Positions 17,853 through 26,376 of a stretch of 64,000 nucleotides of DNA are shown here, in pieces (the stretch's first letter is position 1; each line of letters begins with the position of its first letter). Origin of the DNA: Pseudogemmatithrix spongiicola (GTDB taxonomy: Bacteria > Gemmatimonadota > Gemmatimonadetes > Gemmatimonadales > Gemmatimonadaceae). A model generated the notes under the pieces. That model had not been told where the DNA came from. It saw only the letters and a program-made list of their open reading frames with translations, and did not search any database. The stretch lies in contig NZ_CP130613.1 in NCBI RefSeq assembly GCF_030623445.1, positions 1,302,001 through 1,366,000 of the forward strand, in the 5' to 3' direction. The position numbers were made by a program, and so were the translations under genes.

Positions 17853-18520
17853 CTCGAAGCGGGCTCGCAACCGTAGGCGCCGTGTTCCTTGGTGTGCTCG
17901 CCGTCGCGGGCGCCGGATGGCTCGGAGCGAGTTCCACGCAACGCTCCGCCGTCCTCAGTCTCGTCAGCCCTGGTCCACTTTCGGCGGCGCACGCGCCCCT
18001 CGCGCGGGATTGCACCGGCTGCCACTCCCCCGGCGAGGGAGTGGTTCGCGCGAACTGCGTTTCGTGCCACGCGTCGAGCCCAGCGCTCCTCGATCGACAG
18101 CCGACACGGTTTCACACCACCGTCGCGACCTGCGCGAGCTGCCACGTCGAGCATCGAGGCGTTGCGACGCGCCCGATCTCAATGGATCATGAGGTGCTGC
18201 TCACGCGACCAGGTACGCAGCTCGACTGCGCGAGCTGCCACGCAACCGTGGATCCCCACCGTGAGAATTTCGGCCGAGCCTGTCAGGCGTGTCACGTCAC
18301 GGACTCGTGGGAGGTCCCGCCGTTTCAGCACCCGTCGTCGCGTTCGACGCGCTGCGCGGACTGCCACAACGCACCACCCAGCCACCTGATGGAGCATTTT
18401 TCCATGGTGTCCCAGCGTGTGGCGCGGCGGCCAGATGCGTCCGTGACGCAGTGTGCCGCCTGCCATCACACCACGTCGTGGAACGAGATCGTGGGGGTCG
18501 GATGGTACAAGCACCATTGA
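17843..18520 (+). CDS. Seven-heme c-type cytochrome, membrane anchored
   Basis: This is a 225-residue cytochrome with an uncleaved N-terminal anchor (ATVGAVFLGVLAVAGAGWLG). Seven CxxCH motifs are visible: CTGCH, CVSCH, CASCH, CASCH, CQACH, CADCH and CAACH. Spacing and interleaved single His residues fit bis-His multiheme cytochromes of the NapC/c7-like kind. It overlaps both the b-type membrane protein before it and the ten-heme protein after it, which implies a fixed complex carrying electrons from the quinone pool into the periplasm. Confidence 0.88.
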   Translation: MVVTRSGLATVGAVFLGVLAVAGAGWLGASSTQRSAVLSLVSPGPLSAAHAPLARDCTGCHSPGEGVVRANCVSCHASSPALLDRQPTRFHTTVATCASCHVEHRGVATRPISMDHEVLLTRPGTQLDCASCHATVDPHRENFGRACQACHVTDSWEVPPFQHPSSRSTRCADCHNAPPSHLMEHFSMVSQRVARRPDASVTQCAACHHTTSWNEIVGVGWYKHH

Positions 18521-20460
18521 AACGCCACGTGCGGACGCGAACGGGAGCGCTGGCCTGCGGCGTCCTCCTGCTGTGGCTGGCGACAGCCCGACCCGCCGTC
18601 GCTCAGTCGATGCGCGGGCATGAGACCGCGTCTGGCCAGGCCAGTGCCGTCGCCGCGAGTGTGCACGTCGGGCTGAGCTGTCGGAGCTGTCACGTCGGCG
18701 AGTCCGCCGAGCGGGGCGCCGTGCCGGATTCCGTGGCCAGTTGCGCCTCGTGCCACGCCATTCAGGCCTCGACTTCCCTGCGCGACGCACACGCGGCCGC
18801 GCGGGCGGCCGGACGCGTCGCGGCACCCACCTGCGTGTCGTGCCACGGTAGCCACAGCGTCCGCTCGGTGACGGATCCGAGGGCACTGACGCACCGCGCG
18901 AACGTCGCCGGACAGTGCAGCAGCTGTCACGTGCGAGCCGTTCGCGAATATCTCGGTGGCGTCCACGCAACGAGGACACTCGCCACAAATGGCGCGCCCG
19001 CCGCCACGTGTACGGACTGTCACGCGGCGCACGATGCGCGGGGCGGAGATGTGGGGATGTCGGCGGTGGGACGGTACCGCGTCGCGACAACCTGTGCCCG
19101 CTGCCACGAGGAGTCGCAGGCCGCGTACGCCAAGAGCGTGCACGCGTCGGCCGTACAGCTCGGCAATCCGCACGCCGCGACGTGCGTGTCGTGCCACGGC
19201 GGGCACGACACGGAGGCGGTGAGGGGGTCGGAAGCCACGGCCGCGGCCCTGCGGCGCTCCGCGCAGGACTGCGCCAGTTGCCACGGCGACATCCGTCTCG
19301 CGGGTGACCACGGCTTCACCGCGGCGGTGGTCTCGGATTATCGCGGTAGCTTCCACGGACTGGCCGCCGCGATCGGCGACCGGCGTGTCGCGAACTGCGC
19401 CAGTTGCCACGGCAACCACGACATTCGCAGCGCTGCCGACTCGGGCGCGCGCACGCATCCAGCGAACGTCGGTGCGACCTGCGGATCCTGCCATGTGGGC
19501 GCCACGGCGACGTTCGCCGCTGGTGGCATTCACCATACGCCAACAACGGCCGGGCACAGGCTCGTGGAGTCGGTGCGCGCGATGTACGTCGTGCTGATTG
19601 CCGCGCTCCTCACGCTGATGGCTTTGCATAACGTCGCCGATTGGCAGCGGGCGTGGCGCGACCGGCGCCGACGTGTAGCTGCGGAGCCCGCTGCAATGCC
19701 CCACGCCGCCGACTATCTGCGCTTCACCCGCAACGAGCGCCTCCAACACTGGTGGCTCGTAGCGAGTTTCGTGGTACTCGTGCTGAGCGGGTTTGCGCTG
19801 CGATTCGGTTGGACCCTCCCCGTCTTGGGGCCGTCCATGGGTGCGTTGCTGAGAGCGTGGGCGCACCGGACCGCGGCCCTCGCATTGCTCGCGGGTGGGC
19901 TGTATCACCTCGGCTATCTCGCGCTCACGGTCCGCGGGCGCGCGCTCATCGGCGCGCTGCTTCCGCGGCTGCGACGCGTTCGCGATGCGCTGTGCCTGGC
20001 CGGATGCTGCCTCCGGCTGGGCCCGCCGAGCGTGCCGGACTGGAAGGAACTGATCCAGACGCTTCGGTATAACATCGGCGTCACCGATGTACGTCCCCGA
20101 GTCGGACGGTTCTCGTACGCCGAGAAGATGGAGTACTTCGCCTTGGTCTGGGGCACGGTGGTGATGGCCGCGACGGGACTCGTGCTCTGGCTCGAGGTGC
20201 CGTTCCTCAATCGGTTTCCATTCTGGGCGTTCCAGGTCGCATCCGTCGTACATTTGTACGAGGCCATTCTCGCGACACTCGCAATTGTCGTGTGGCACTT
20301 CTACTTTGTGATGCTACGGCCGGATGTGTTCCCACTCTCGAAGGTAATGTGCACGGGTCGGCTCTCGCGCGACCAAATGGAACACGAGCACCCGCGCGAG
20401 TTGGAGGAGTTGGAGGCCGCGAAGAGCCAACGCCCAGATGCGGGTGCGGTCCAAACCTAG
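18502..20460 (+). CDS. Ten-heme cytochrome c fused to a b-type membrane domain (CbcL-like)
   Basis: This is a 652-residue protein. After a signal peptide (LACGVLLLWLATARPAVAQ) come ten CxxCH motifs within about residues 55-335. A membrane domain of roughly five spans follows (about 350-620), with His residues in YLRFTRNERLQHWWL, WAHRTAAL, GGLYHLGYL and VVHLYEAI/VVWHFYFV. This domain resembles the formate dehydrogenase gamma or HydC diheme cytochrome b. A multiheme c plus diheme b fusion is the layout of Geobacter CbcL, an inner-membrane quinol oxidase for extracellular electron acceptors. Function here is inferred from layout. ATG 18502 overlaps the previous gene by 19 bases. Confidence 0.85.
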   Translation: MVQAPLKRHVRTRTGALACGVLLLWLATARPAVAQSMRGHETASGQASAVAASVHVGLSCRSCHVGESAERGAVPDSVASCASCHAIQASTSLRDAHAAARAAGRVAAPTCVSCHGSHSVRSVTDPRALTHRANVAGQCSSCHVRAVREYLGGVHATRTLATNGAPAATCTDCHAAHDARGGDVGMSAVGRYRVATTCARCHEESQAAYAKSVHASAVQLGNPHAATCVSCHGGHDTEAVRGSEATAAALRRSAQDCASCHGDIRLAGDHGFTAAVVSDYRGSFHGLAAAIGDRRVANCASCHGNHDIRSAADSGARTHPANVGATCGSCHVGATATFAAGGIHHTPTTAGHRLVESVRAMYVVLIAALLTLMALHNVADWQRAWRDRRRRVAAEPAAMPHAADYLRFTRNERLQHWWLVASFVVLVLSGFALRFGWTLPVLGPSMGALLRAWAHRTAALALLAGGLYHLGYLALTVRGRALIGALLPRLRRVRDALCLAGCCLRLGPPSVPDWKELIQTLRYNIGVTDVRPRVGRFSYAEKMEYFALVWGTVVMAATGLVLWLEVPFLNRFPFWAFQVASVVHLYEAILATLAIVVWHFYFVMLRPDVFPLSKVMCTGRLSRDQMEHEHPRELEELEAAKSQRPDAGAVQT

Positions 20461-20475
20461 AAAACGGAGGAGTGT

Positions 20476-21345
20476 GTGAGCGCCAAGCGATGGTCGCGGT
20501 CGTTCCGGTACAGATCCGTCGTTCTCGCCGTGCTGATCCTCGGCATCGGCGTCCTTCCGGCCTTCGCGCACGACTTCTGGCTCGTTCCGATCGGCTTCCG
20601 GCTCGCCCCCGGCGACGAGCTGGTCGTCCTCGGCCAGACCAGCAGCGCCTTCCCGGCGAGCGAGTCGGCACTGTCCAGGGAGCGCGTCGCGGACGCACGC
20701 GTGCTGGACGCGGCCGGCGAGACACGCATCGTGGATTTCGAAGCCAGCGGGAATTCGCTGCGATTGCGTCACCGCCCGACGGGGACGGGCCAGCGGATGG
20801 TTGTGGTGTCGACGGTCCCGAGATCCGTGCGCGAATCGGCGGCGGGATTCCGGCGCTACCTCGAGCTCGAGGGAGCGGGCGCCGTGCTGGCGCGTCTGGA
20901 GCGGGAAGGACGCGTGCCTCGCGACAGCGTGACGCGACGCTACGCCAAGTACGCCAAGACGTTCGTCGAGGTGGGTGAGGGTGGGCCTCGCGCGTGGTCC
21001 CGAATTGTGGGCCAACCGCTGGAACTCCTGCCGCTGACTGATCCGTCCGTGTTGCACCCTGGAGATACCCTGCGCGTGCGTGTGCTGTTCGGCGGGCAAC
21101 CGCTCAGCGGCGTCCGCCTTGAGGCCGGTGTGGTCAGTCGGCCTGCGGACGCGAACCTGAACGCGCTGGCGGGACAGGAGCGGCACGGCACGTTCATCAC
21201 CGATGGCCAAGGGGTGCTGCACATTCCGATCGATCGCGGCGGCCTCTGGAACCTGCGCGGCCTGCACGTGGCCGACGCGCCGGCCGGGAGCGGCGCGGAT
21301 TGGGACACGCACTGGGTGACGCTGGTGTTCCTCGTGATGCACTGA
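20476..21345 (+). CDS. DUF4198 periplasmic protein
   Basis: This is a 289-residue exported protein. The signal peptide ends at VLPAFA and the mature protein begins HDFWLVPIGF, the hallmark of DUF4198. A beta-sandwich-rich body with PGDTLRVRVLFGGQPLSGV follows. DUF4198/NikK-like proteins are tied to metal uptake, and the exposed N-terminal His could bind copper or nickel. GGAGG at 20466-20470 lies 5 bases before the GTG. It follows the ten-heme gene by 15 bases. Confidence 0.8.
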   Translation: MSAKRWSRSFRYRSVVLAVLILGIGVLPAFAHDFWLVPIGFRLAPGDELVVLGQTSSAFPASESALSRERVADARVLDAAGETRIVDFEASGNSLRLRHRPTGTGQRMVVVSTVPRSVRESAAGFRRYLELEGAGAVLARLEREGRVPRDSVTRRYAKYAKTFVEVGEGGPRAWSRIVGQPLELLPLTDPSVLHPGDTLRVRVLFGGQPLSGVRLEAGVVSRPADANLNALAGQERHGTFITDGQGVLHIPIDRGGLWNLRGLHVADAPAGSGADWDTHWVTLVFLVMH

Positions 21346-21355
21346 GGCCATTCCC

Positions 21356-22222
21356 GTGCCCGGCAATCCGCGCCCCCATCTGCCCTTCGCCCTCGTGCTG
21401 GGTGGAGGGGGCGCGCGAGGATTCGCCCACCTCGGTGTGCTCCGAGGTCTGGAGCACCTCGGCTACCGTCCCCAGGCGATTGTTGGCGTCTCGATGGGCG
21501 CGATTGTCGGTGTGGCATATGCCCTCCGCCAGGACTGGTATGCGGCGGTGAGCCGCGTGAAGCTACCGGATCTTGCGGGTGCGCACGGCAGGGCCGCGGA
21601 ATCGGGCGGGCCTCTTCGCTCCGCGATCCGGACGTTGCGCATGGCGGCCTCTATGGCTTGGGATTGGGGCCTAGGTAGTCATGTGCGCGAGGCCGGGCGG
21701 GCCGAACTGCGTGCGCTCCTCGGGCACCGGCGACTCGAGGACGCGCGCATCCCCGTGGCCGTCTCGGCAACCGACCTAAGGAGCGGGACGCGCGTGGTGC
21801 TGAAAACGGGACGCGCCGATGACGCCGTGTACGCGAGCGCTGCACTCGCGGGCGTCTTGCCTCCCCTAGCCATGGACGACTGGCTCCTTGCGGACGGCGC
21901 GTATTCCGACCTCGCGCCGGTCGATGTGGCACGCGAGTTCGGTCTCCCGGCGGTGGTCGCCGTGGATGCCGGGGCGCTCGAGCGTGCCGACGGGATTCGT
22001 AATGGGTATCAAGCGCTCCTGCGAGCCACCGAGATCTGCCATCGTCAGCACGCGCACCTTCGCTTCGCTTCGGCTGACCTCACGCTGCGGCCGCGATTCG
22101 TGCGGTTCATCGACACGCTCGAGTTCTCCGCTCGCCGGGAGTGCGTGGCGGCGGGCATTCGCGTCGTGCGCGCGGAGACGCCGGCAATCCGCCGGCTTCT
22201 CGAGGGCCGACGCGACGCCTAG
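21356..22222 (+). CDS. Patatin-like phospholipase (RssA-type)
   Basis: This is a 288-residue serine hydrolase of the patatin family. The oxyanion motif GGGGARG (about 17-23), nucleophile GVSMGA (about 44-49) and catalytic Asp in DGAYSD (about 180) are all present; the usual DGG is DGA. Such proteins cleave membrane phospholipids, and the physiological substrate is unknown. It starts at a GTG 11 bases after the DUF4198 gene and is probably the last gene of this operon. Confidence 0.88.
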   Translation: MPGNPRPHLPFALVLGGGGARGFAHLGVLRGLEHLGYRPQAIVGVSMGAIVGVAYALRQDWYAAVSRVKLPDLAGAHGRAAESGGPLRSAIRTLRMAASMAWDWGLGSHVREAGRAELRALLGHRRLEDARIPVAVSATDLRSGTRVVLKTGRADDAVYASAALAGVLPPLAMDDWLLADGAYSDLAPVDVAREFGLPAVVAVDAGALERADGIRNGYQALLRATEICHRQHAHLRFASADLTLRPRFVRFIDTLEFSARRECVAAGIRVVRAETPAIRRLLEGRRDA

Positions 22223-22250
22223 TTGGTACCCGACGAACCACCCGTGCGAA

Positions 22251-22532
22251 TCAGCGCTCTGGCGCGACGTATCGGTTGTAGAGCGCCGCCGCCGCCGCGA
22301 AGGCGCCGCTGGCGATGAGCCCCCATCCGAGCACGCTGACCACGAGGCCGACCCAGCTGACCACGGGTGCTACCATCGAGAGATCCGCGTGCAGGAGGTA
22401 GCCCGCAAGCGTCCAGGTGGAGTCCGGTGCGAGCAGTAGCGCGACGCCGCAGATTGCCGAGAGCGTCGCCGCGACAATGCCCGCAGCGAGGCCGAATGCG
22501 CGAACGTTGAGTGATGAACTTTCGGATGGCAT
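22251..22532 (-). CDS. DUF5676-like small membrane protein
   Basis: This is a 93-residue protein with two or three membrane spans (AFGLAAGIVAATLSAICGVALLL and VVSWVGLVVSVLGWGLIASGAF). The opening SLNVRAFGLAAGI resembles DUF5676 proteins, which are often beside heavy-metal ATPases. It is transcribed away from the P-type ATPase operon, and the 309-base gap between them holds operator copy 4, so both could share control. Confidence 0.65.
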   Translation of the reverse strand: MPSESSSLNVRAFGLAAGIVAATLSAICGVALLLAPDSTWTLAGYLLHADLSMVAPVVSWVGLVVSVLGWGLIASGAFAAAAALYNRYVAPER

Positions 22533-22734
22533 ATCAGACTCCGGTTAAGGTGTGTTTGGGCCGACGGCGGGAGGGCGCTGCTCGAGACCACCACGGAACG
22601 GCTGTCGGCAGACCTTCGCCCGTGTTCGCAATTTCGGGCGTACCGGACGCGGACACCATCGGGGATTTGACCAGCCGTGCTCGGGTATTGCCTTGCAGCG
22701 AGATGCGGCCGCGGCTGCGATTCGCCACGTCAGG

Positions 22735-22752
22735 CTTTACCCTATGTAAAAT
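22735..22752 (+). promoter_or_regulatory. Inverted-repeat operator candidate, copy 4
   Basis: CTTTAC-CCTAT-GTAAAAT lies in the 22533-22841 gap between divergent genes, 90 bases before the ATPase operon. TAAAAT at 22747-22752 could be the -10 box; no good -35 is visible. Nothing else is clear in this gap. Confidence 0.55.
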
Positions 22753-22841
22753 CGGGAGTTTCGCGACTACGCATCTGGCTGACGGACGCGATTATTGGCG
22801 CAAGACTCATCTCTCGGAACTTCGTCCTCGGGGCCGGTCGA

Positions 22842-23492
22842 ATGGACACCAGCGTGGCGCTCGTAGAAACATATCTTCGAATGAACGGCTACTTCACTGT
22901 GGCCGAGTTCCCGATTGTCGCGCGTGTTCCTGGACCGCAGGGCCACACAGAGCTTCGAACGCGGACCGATCTCGACATCCTGGCCTTCCGGTTTCCGCGG
23001 GCTCAGCACCTCGTGCCGGCAGCCGGGACCGCGACAGCCGACGACCGTGAAGCCGGAGTGCTCGATGAAGCGCTCGGTGTTTCTGCCGACGTTGGGGACA
23101 TGATCATCGGCGAGGTCAAAGAGGGCGTCGCTGAGCTCAACGCCGCGGCCCGGGATCCCGCGGTCTTGCGCGCGGCACTGGCGCGCTTCGGCTGCTGCAG
23201 TGCGGGAGAGGCCGCGCGCGCGGCGCGAGAACTTCTGCACGTTGGCAGTGTCGAGCTTCGCCACGGCCATCGCGCCAGGCTGGTAGCGTTCGGCTCGGTG
23301 GTGCCGTCAGCGTCGGCGGCCGGCGGACCGTCACACTGCGTGGCCCTTCCGCACGTATTCGACTATCTTCGGCGGCAGATTGCGAGAGACTGGAACGTAA
23401 TGAAGGCCGGCGGCACCAAAGATGAGGCGCTGGGATGGTTGCTGCTGGAGGAAAAGGCGCGTCGAGCGTCACTGGCCGGAGCGGCTCGATGA
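22842..23492 (+). CDS. Predicted PD-(D/E)XK-like protein in a metal ATPase operon
   Basis: This is a 216-residue soluble protein. The N-terminus reads ETYLRMNGYFTVAEFPI, then RTDLDILAFRFP (about 44-55) and MIIGEVKEG (about 87-95). The order Asp...Glu-x-Lys matches the PD-(D/E)XK nuclease core. Such orphan nuclease-like proteins recur in mobile metal islands, but the substrate is unknown. It is the first gene after operator copy 4 and ends 52 bases before the ATPase start. ATG 22842 is chosen; the frame is open to 22677. Confidence 0.6.
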   Translation: MDTSVALVETYLRMNGYFTVAEFPIVARVPGPQGHTELRTRTDLDILAFRFPRAQHLVPAAGTATADDREAGVLDEALGVSADVGDMIIGEVKEGVAELNAAARDPAVLRAALARFGCCSAGEAARAARELLHVGSVELRHGHRARLVAFGSVVPSASAAGGPSHCVALPHVFDYLRRQIARDWNVMKAGGTKDEALGWLLLEEKARRASLAGAAR

Positions 23493-23544
23493 CGTGCGTT
23501 GCCGGTGTGTCTGTCCGTTTCGCTCAACCCAACGAGGCCGCCCG

Positions 23545-25647
23545 ATGACCGAGCACCATGATCACAACCACGCGTCCACTCCGAGTCACGCGAGTCACGC
23601 GAGTCACGCGAGTCACGCGAGTCACGCGAGTCACGCGGGACCGGAGGGACACGCCAACCTGCAGCCCCACACCGATCACGATCGCCACGCCGGACACAGC
23701 CCCGCGATGTTCCGCCAGAAATTCTGGCTCTCGCTCATCCTCACGATCCCGGTGGTCGTCTGGGCGGAGCATATCCAGGATCTCCTCGGCTACACCGCGC
23801 CGTCGTTTCCGGGATCGGATCGACTGCCAGCGTTGCTCGGGACGGTCATCTTCTTCTATGGCGGGCTGATCTTCCTCCGCGGTGCGTGGACCGAGATCCG
23901 CAGTCGATTGCCCGGGATGATGACCCTCATCTCCTTGGCCATCACCGTCGCGTTCGTCTTTTCCGCCGTCGTGGAACTCGGCTTCATCGAGGCCGAGGCG
24001 CTGTGGTGGGAGTCGTCGACGCTCATCACGATCATGCTGCTGGGGCACTGGATCGAGATGCGCTCAATCTCCGAGGCCAGCGGCGCGTTGCAGGAACTGG
24101 CGAAGCTGATCCCGGATATGGCGCACCGAGTCGTCGAAGGCGGCGAGGAGGACGTCACCGTGGGCCAGTTGCGCGCCGGCGACACCCTCGTGGTGCGGCC
24201 GGGCGAGAGCATCCCCGCGGACGGCATCGTCCGGAAGGGACGCAGCGATGTGAACGAGGCCATGATTACTGGCGAGTCGCGACCGGTGACGAAGGATGAG
24301 GGTGTTGAGGTGATTGCGGGCACGATCAACGGCACCGGATCATTGCGCATCGAGGTCACGGGGACGGGCGACAAGACGAAGCTCTCCGGAATCATGCGTC
24401 TCGTCTCGGACGCGCAGCGCTCGAAGTCTCGGGTCCAGCACCTAGCGGACCGGGCCGCGCAGATCCTGACGGTCGTTGCGATTGTGGCGGGGGCCGTGAC
24501 GTTCGCCGTCTGGCAGTATCTCGGCGCGCCGATTGACTTTGCACTCACGCGCGTGGTGACGGTGCTGGTGATTTCCTGTCCGCACGCGCTGGGCCTCGCG
24601 GTGCCACTGGTCGTGGCGATATCTACGACGCTGGGCGTGCACGGCGGGTTACTGGTGCGTGACCGTCGCGGACTCGAGGAAGCTCGGCTTCTCGATACCG
24701 TCATCTTCGACAAGACGGGAACGCTGACGCTCGGTGAGTTCCGCGTCGTGGACCTCGGGGTCCGCGACGGGATTGTGCCGGACGAAGCGCTCACCATCGC
24801 AGCTGCGATCGAATCCGAGTCCGAGCATCCAATTGCCCGTGGAATTGTGAAGACGGCCGCCGACCGCTCGCTGGTGCTCCCGACCGTCGAGGGGTTCAAC
24901 GCCATCCCGGGACGCGGCGTCGAGGCGACCGTGCACGGCACGCCGTATCGGATCGGCGGGCCAGCCTTGCTCGAGCAGCTCGGCGCCGACGTGCCGGACG
25001 TGCTTCGGACCGCGGCCGAGAAGGCATCCGCGCGCGGGCAAGCAGCGATCTACTTGCTGTCCGGCAGCGCGGCGATTGCCGTTTTCGTGGTGGCCGACGC
25101 GATCCGCGAGGAGAGCCGCGCAGCCATCGCCGCGCTACACGCGGCGGGCATCGAAGTGGCGATGCTCACCGGGGACGCCGAGCCCGTCGCGATGGCGGTA
25201 GCTGCCGACCTCGGGATTGACACCGTATTCGCCCGCGTCCTCCCGGAAGACAAGGCATCACGCGTCCGCGCCCTCCAGGCGCAGGGCAAGAAGGTCGCCA
25301 TGGTCGGCGATGGCGTGAACGACGCGCCGGCCCTCGCCACGGCGGACATCGGCATCGCAATCGGCGCCGGCACCGACGTCGCGGTCGAGGCCGGACACAT
25401 CGTTCTGGTGCGTTCGGATCCGCGAGACATCCCGAGGCTCGTGGCGCTGTCGCGCGCGACGTATAGGAAGATGATCCAGAATTTGTGGTGGGCCGCCGGG
25501 TACAACATCGTCGCGATCCCGCTCGCGGCCGGTGCGCTCTCGGCGTGGGGCATCCTGCTGACGCCTGCGATGGGCGCGGTGCTGATGTCGGTGAGCACGA
25601 TTGTCGTTGCGATCAACGCGCAGCTTCTACGCCGCGCAGAGCTCTGA
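23545..25647 (+). CDS. copB: P1B-type copper/silver-transporting ATPase (CopB-like)
   Basis: This is a 700-residue ATP-driven metal exporter. The cytoplasmic N-terminus is His-rich, with six SHA repeats and HTDHDRHAGHS, and lacks CxxC metal domains. The metal-site motif is SCPHALG (about 345), the CPH form of CopB-type P1B-3 pumps for Cu(II)/Cu(I)/Ag(I). The TGES actuator motif (about 241), DKTGT phosphorylation site (about 389) and GDGVNDAPALA hinge (about 588) are intact. The ATG at 23545 has GAGG at 23534-23537. It lies in an operon with a nuclease-like gene and a LOG protein behind operator copy 4. Confidence 0.93.
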   Translation: MTEHHDHNHASTPSHASHASHASHASHASHAGPEGHANLQPHTDHDRHAGHSPAMFRQKFWLSLILTIPVVVWAEHIQDLLGYTAPSFPGSDRLPALLGTVIFFYGGLIFLRGAWTEIRSRLPGMMTLISLAITVAFVFSAVVELGFIEAEALWWESSTLITIMLLGHWIEMRSISEASGALQELAKLIPDMAHRVVEGGEEDVTVGQLRAGDTLVVRPGESIPADGIVRKGRSDVNEAMITGESRPVTKDEGVEVIAGTINGTGSLRIEVTGTGDKTKLSGIMRLVSDAQRSKSRVQHLADRAAQILTVVAIVAGAVTFAVWQYLGAPIDFALTRVVTVLVISCPHALGLAVPLVVAISTTLGVHGGLLVRDRRGLEEARLLDTVIFDKTGTLTLGEFRVVDLGVRDGIVPDEALTIAAAIESESEHPIARGIVKTAADRSLVLPTVEGFNAIPGRGVEATVHGTPYRIGGPALLEQLGADVPDVLRTAAEKASARGQAAIYLLSGSAAIAVFVVADAIREESRAAIAALHAAGIEVAMLTGDAEPVAMAVAADLGIDTVFARVLPEDKASRVRALQAQGKKVAMVGDGVNDAPALATADIGIAIGAGTDVAVEAGHIVLVRSDPRDIPRLVALSRATYRKMIQNLWWAAGYNIVAIPLAAGALSAWGILLTPAMGAVLMSVSTIVVAINAQLLRRAEL
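23584..23637 (+). repeat. Tandem repeat of 9 bp encoding SHA
   Basis: Six exact copies of AGTCACGCG lie in frame at the start of the ATPase gene and encode (Ser-His-Ala)6. Identity between copies suggests recent expansion of a metal-binding tail. Confidence 0.92.
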
Positions 25648-26376
25648 ATGACCACACATAGCGCCGCTCACGCCCTAGCAGACCTTCGCCTTGCCGCGCT
25701 CGTGGCCGCGAACCGTCCCGATGATCAGGATCGGGTGCATCGCATTGCGGCTGAGGCGAGTCATGCCTTCGAGGCACTGGCCGGAGTCCGCAATGGCGTC
25801 ACGGTCTTCGGTTCCGCTCGGGCCGCGCCAGAGGCACGCTGGGGCGTCGTCGCGCGCGAAGTGTCCGCCGCACTTGCGGCCGCCGGATTCACTGTGATTA
25901 CGGGTGGTGGCCCGGGTCTGATGGCCTCCGCAAACCAAGGCGCATCGGAGAGCGGTGCGCAGTCTGTCGGTCTCACGATCGAGTTACCGCTCGACGAGCC
26001 GCCCAACCCCTTCCTCACGCTTCGCGTACCGTTCCACTACTTTTTCCTCCGCAAGCTCGCGCTCGTTCGGTACAGCTGCGCGTTTGTGATCCTTCCGGGT
26101 GGGTTCGGGACGCTCGACGAGCTCTTCGAGGCGCTGAACCTCCGACGCACGAACCGTCTCGAGTCGTTTCCAATCATTCTCGTGGGAACCGCGTACTGGC
26201 GTGGCCTTGTGGACTGGCTGCGTGAGACCGCCGTCCACGCTGGGACGCTCTCGCTGGAGGACGTCGAGGCCCTTACGGTCACCGACGACCCGGCGGCGGT
26301 CGTGGCTGAGGTCGCGCACTGTCACGCGACATTGTGTCGCAGGCTCGGCGTCGCGCACGCATCACCCGCAGCCTAG
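25648..26376 (+). CDS. LOG family protein (cytokinin riboside phosphoribohydrolase-like)
   Basis: This is a 242-residue Rossmann-like protein with the LOG signature GGGPGLMASANQGA (about 90-103) and PGGFGTLDELFEAL (about 150-163), including the catalytic Arg/Glu region. LOG enzymes release a base from nucleoside 5'-monophosphates; PpnN-type members adjust nucleotide pools. The start codon directly follows the ATPase stop, so the genes are cotranscribed. The link to metal export is not obvious. Confidence 0.88.
   Translation: MTTHSAAHALADLRLAALVAANRPDDQDRVHRIAAEASHAFEALAGVRNGVTVFGSARAAPEARWGVVAREVSAALAAAGFTVITGGGPGLMASANQGASESGAQSVGLTIELPLDEPPNPFLTLRVPFHYFFLRKLALVRYSCAFVILPGGFGTLDELFEALNLRRTNRLESFPIILVGTAYWRGLVDWLRETAVHAGTLSLEDVEALTVTDDPAAVVAEVAHCHATLCRRLGVAHASPAA

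Noticed and set aside
18466..20298. Long minus-strand open frame opposite the ten-heme gene
   Set aside because: It lacks motifs and a plausible start, and the plus strand has ten heme motifs.
23584..23637. Possible CRISPR or direct-repeat origin element
   Set aside because: Contiguous in-frame 9-bp codon repeats in the ATPase gene.
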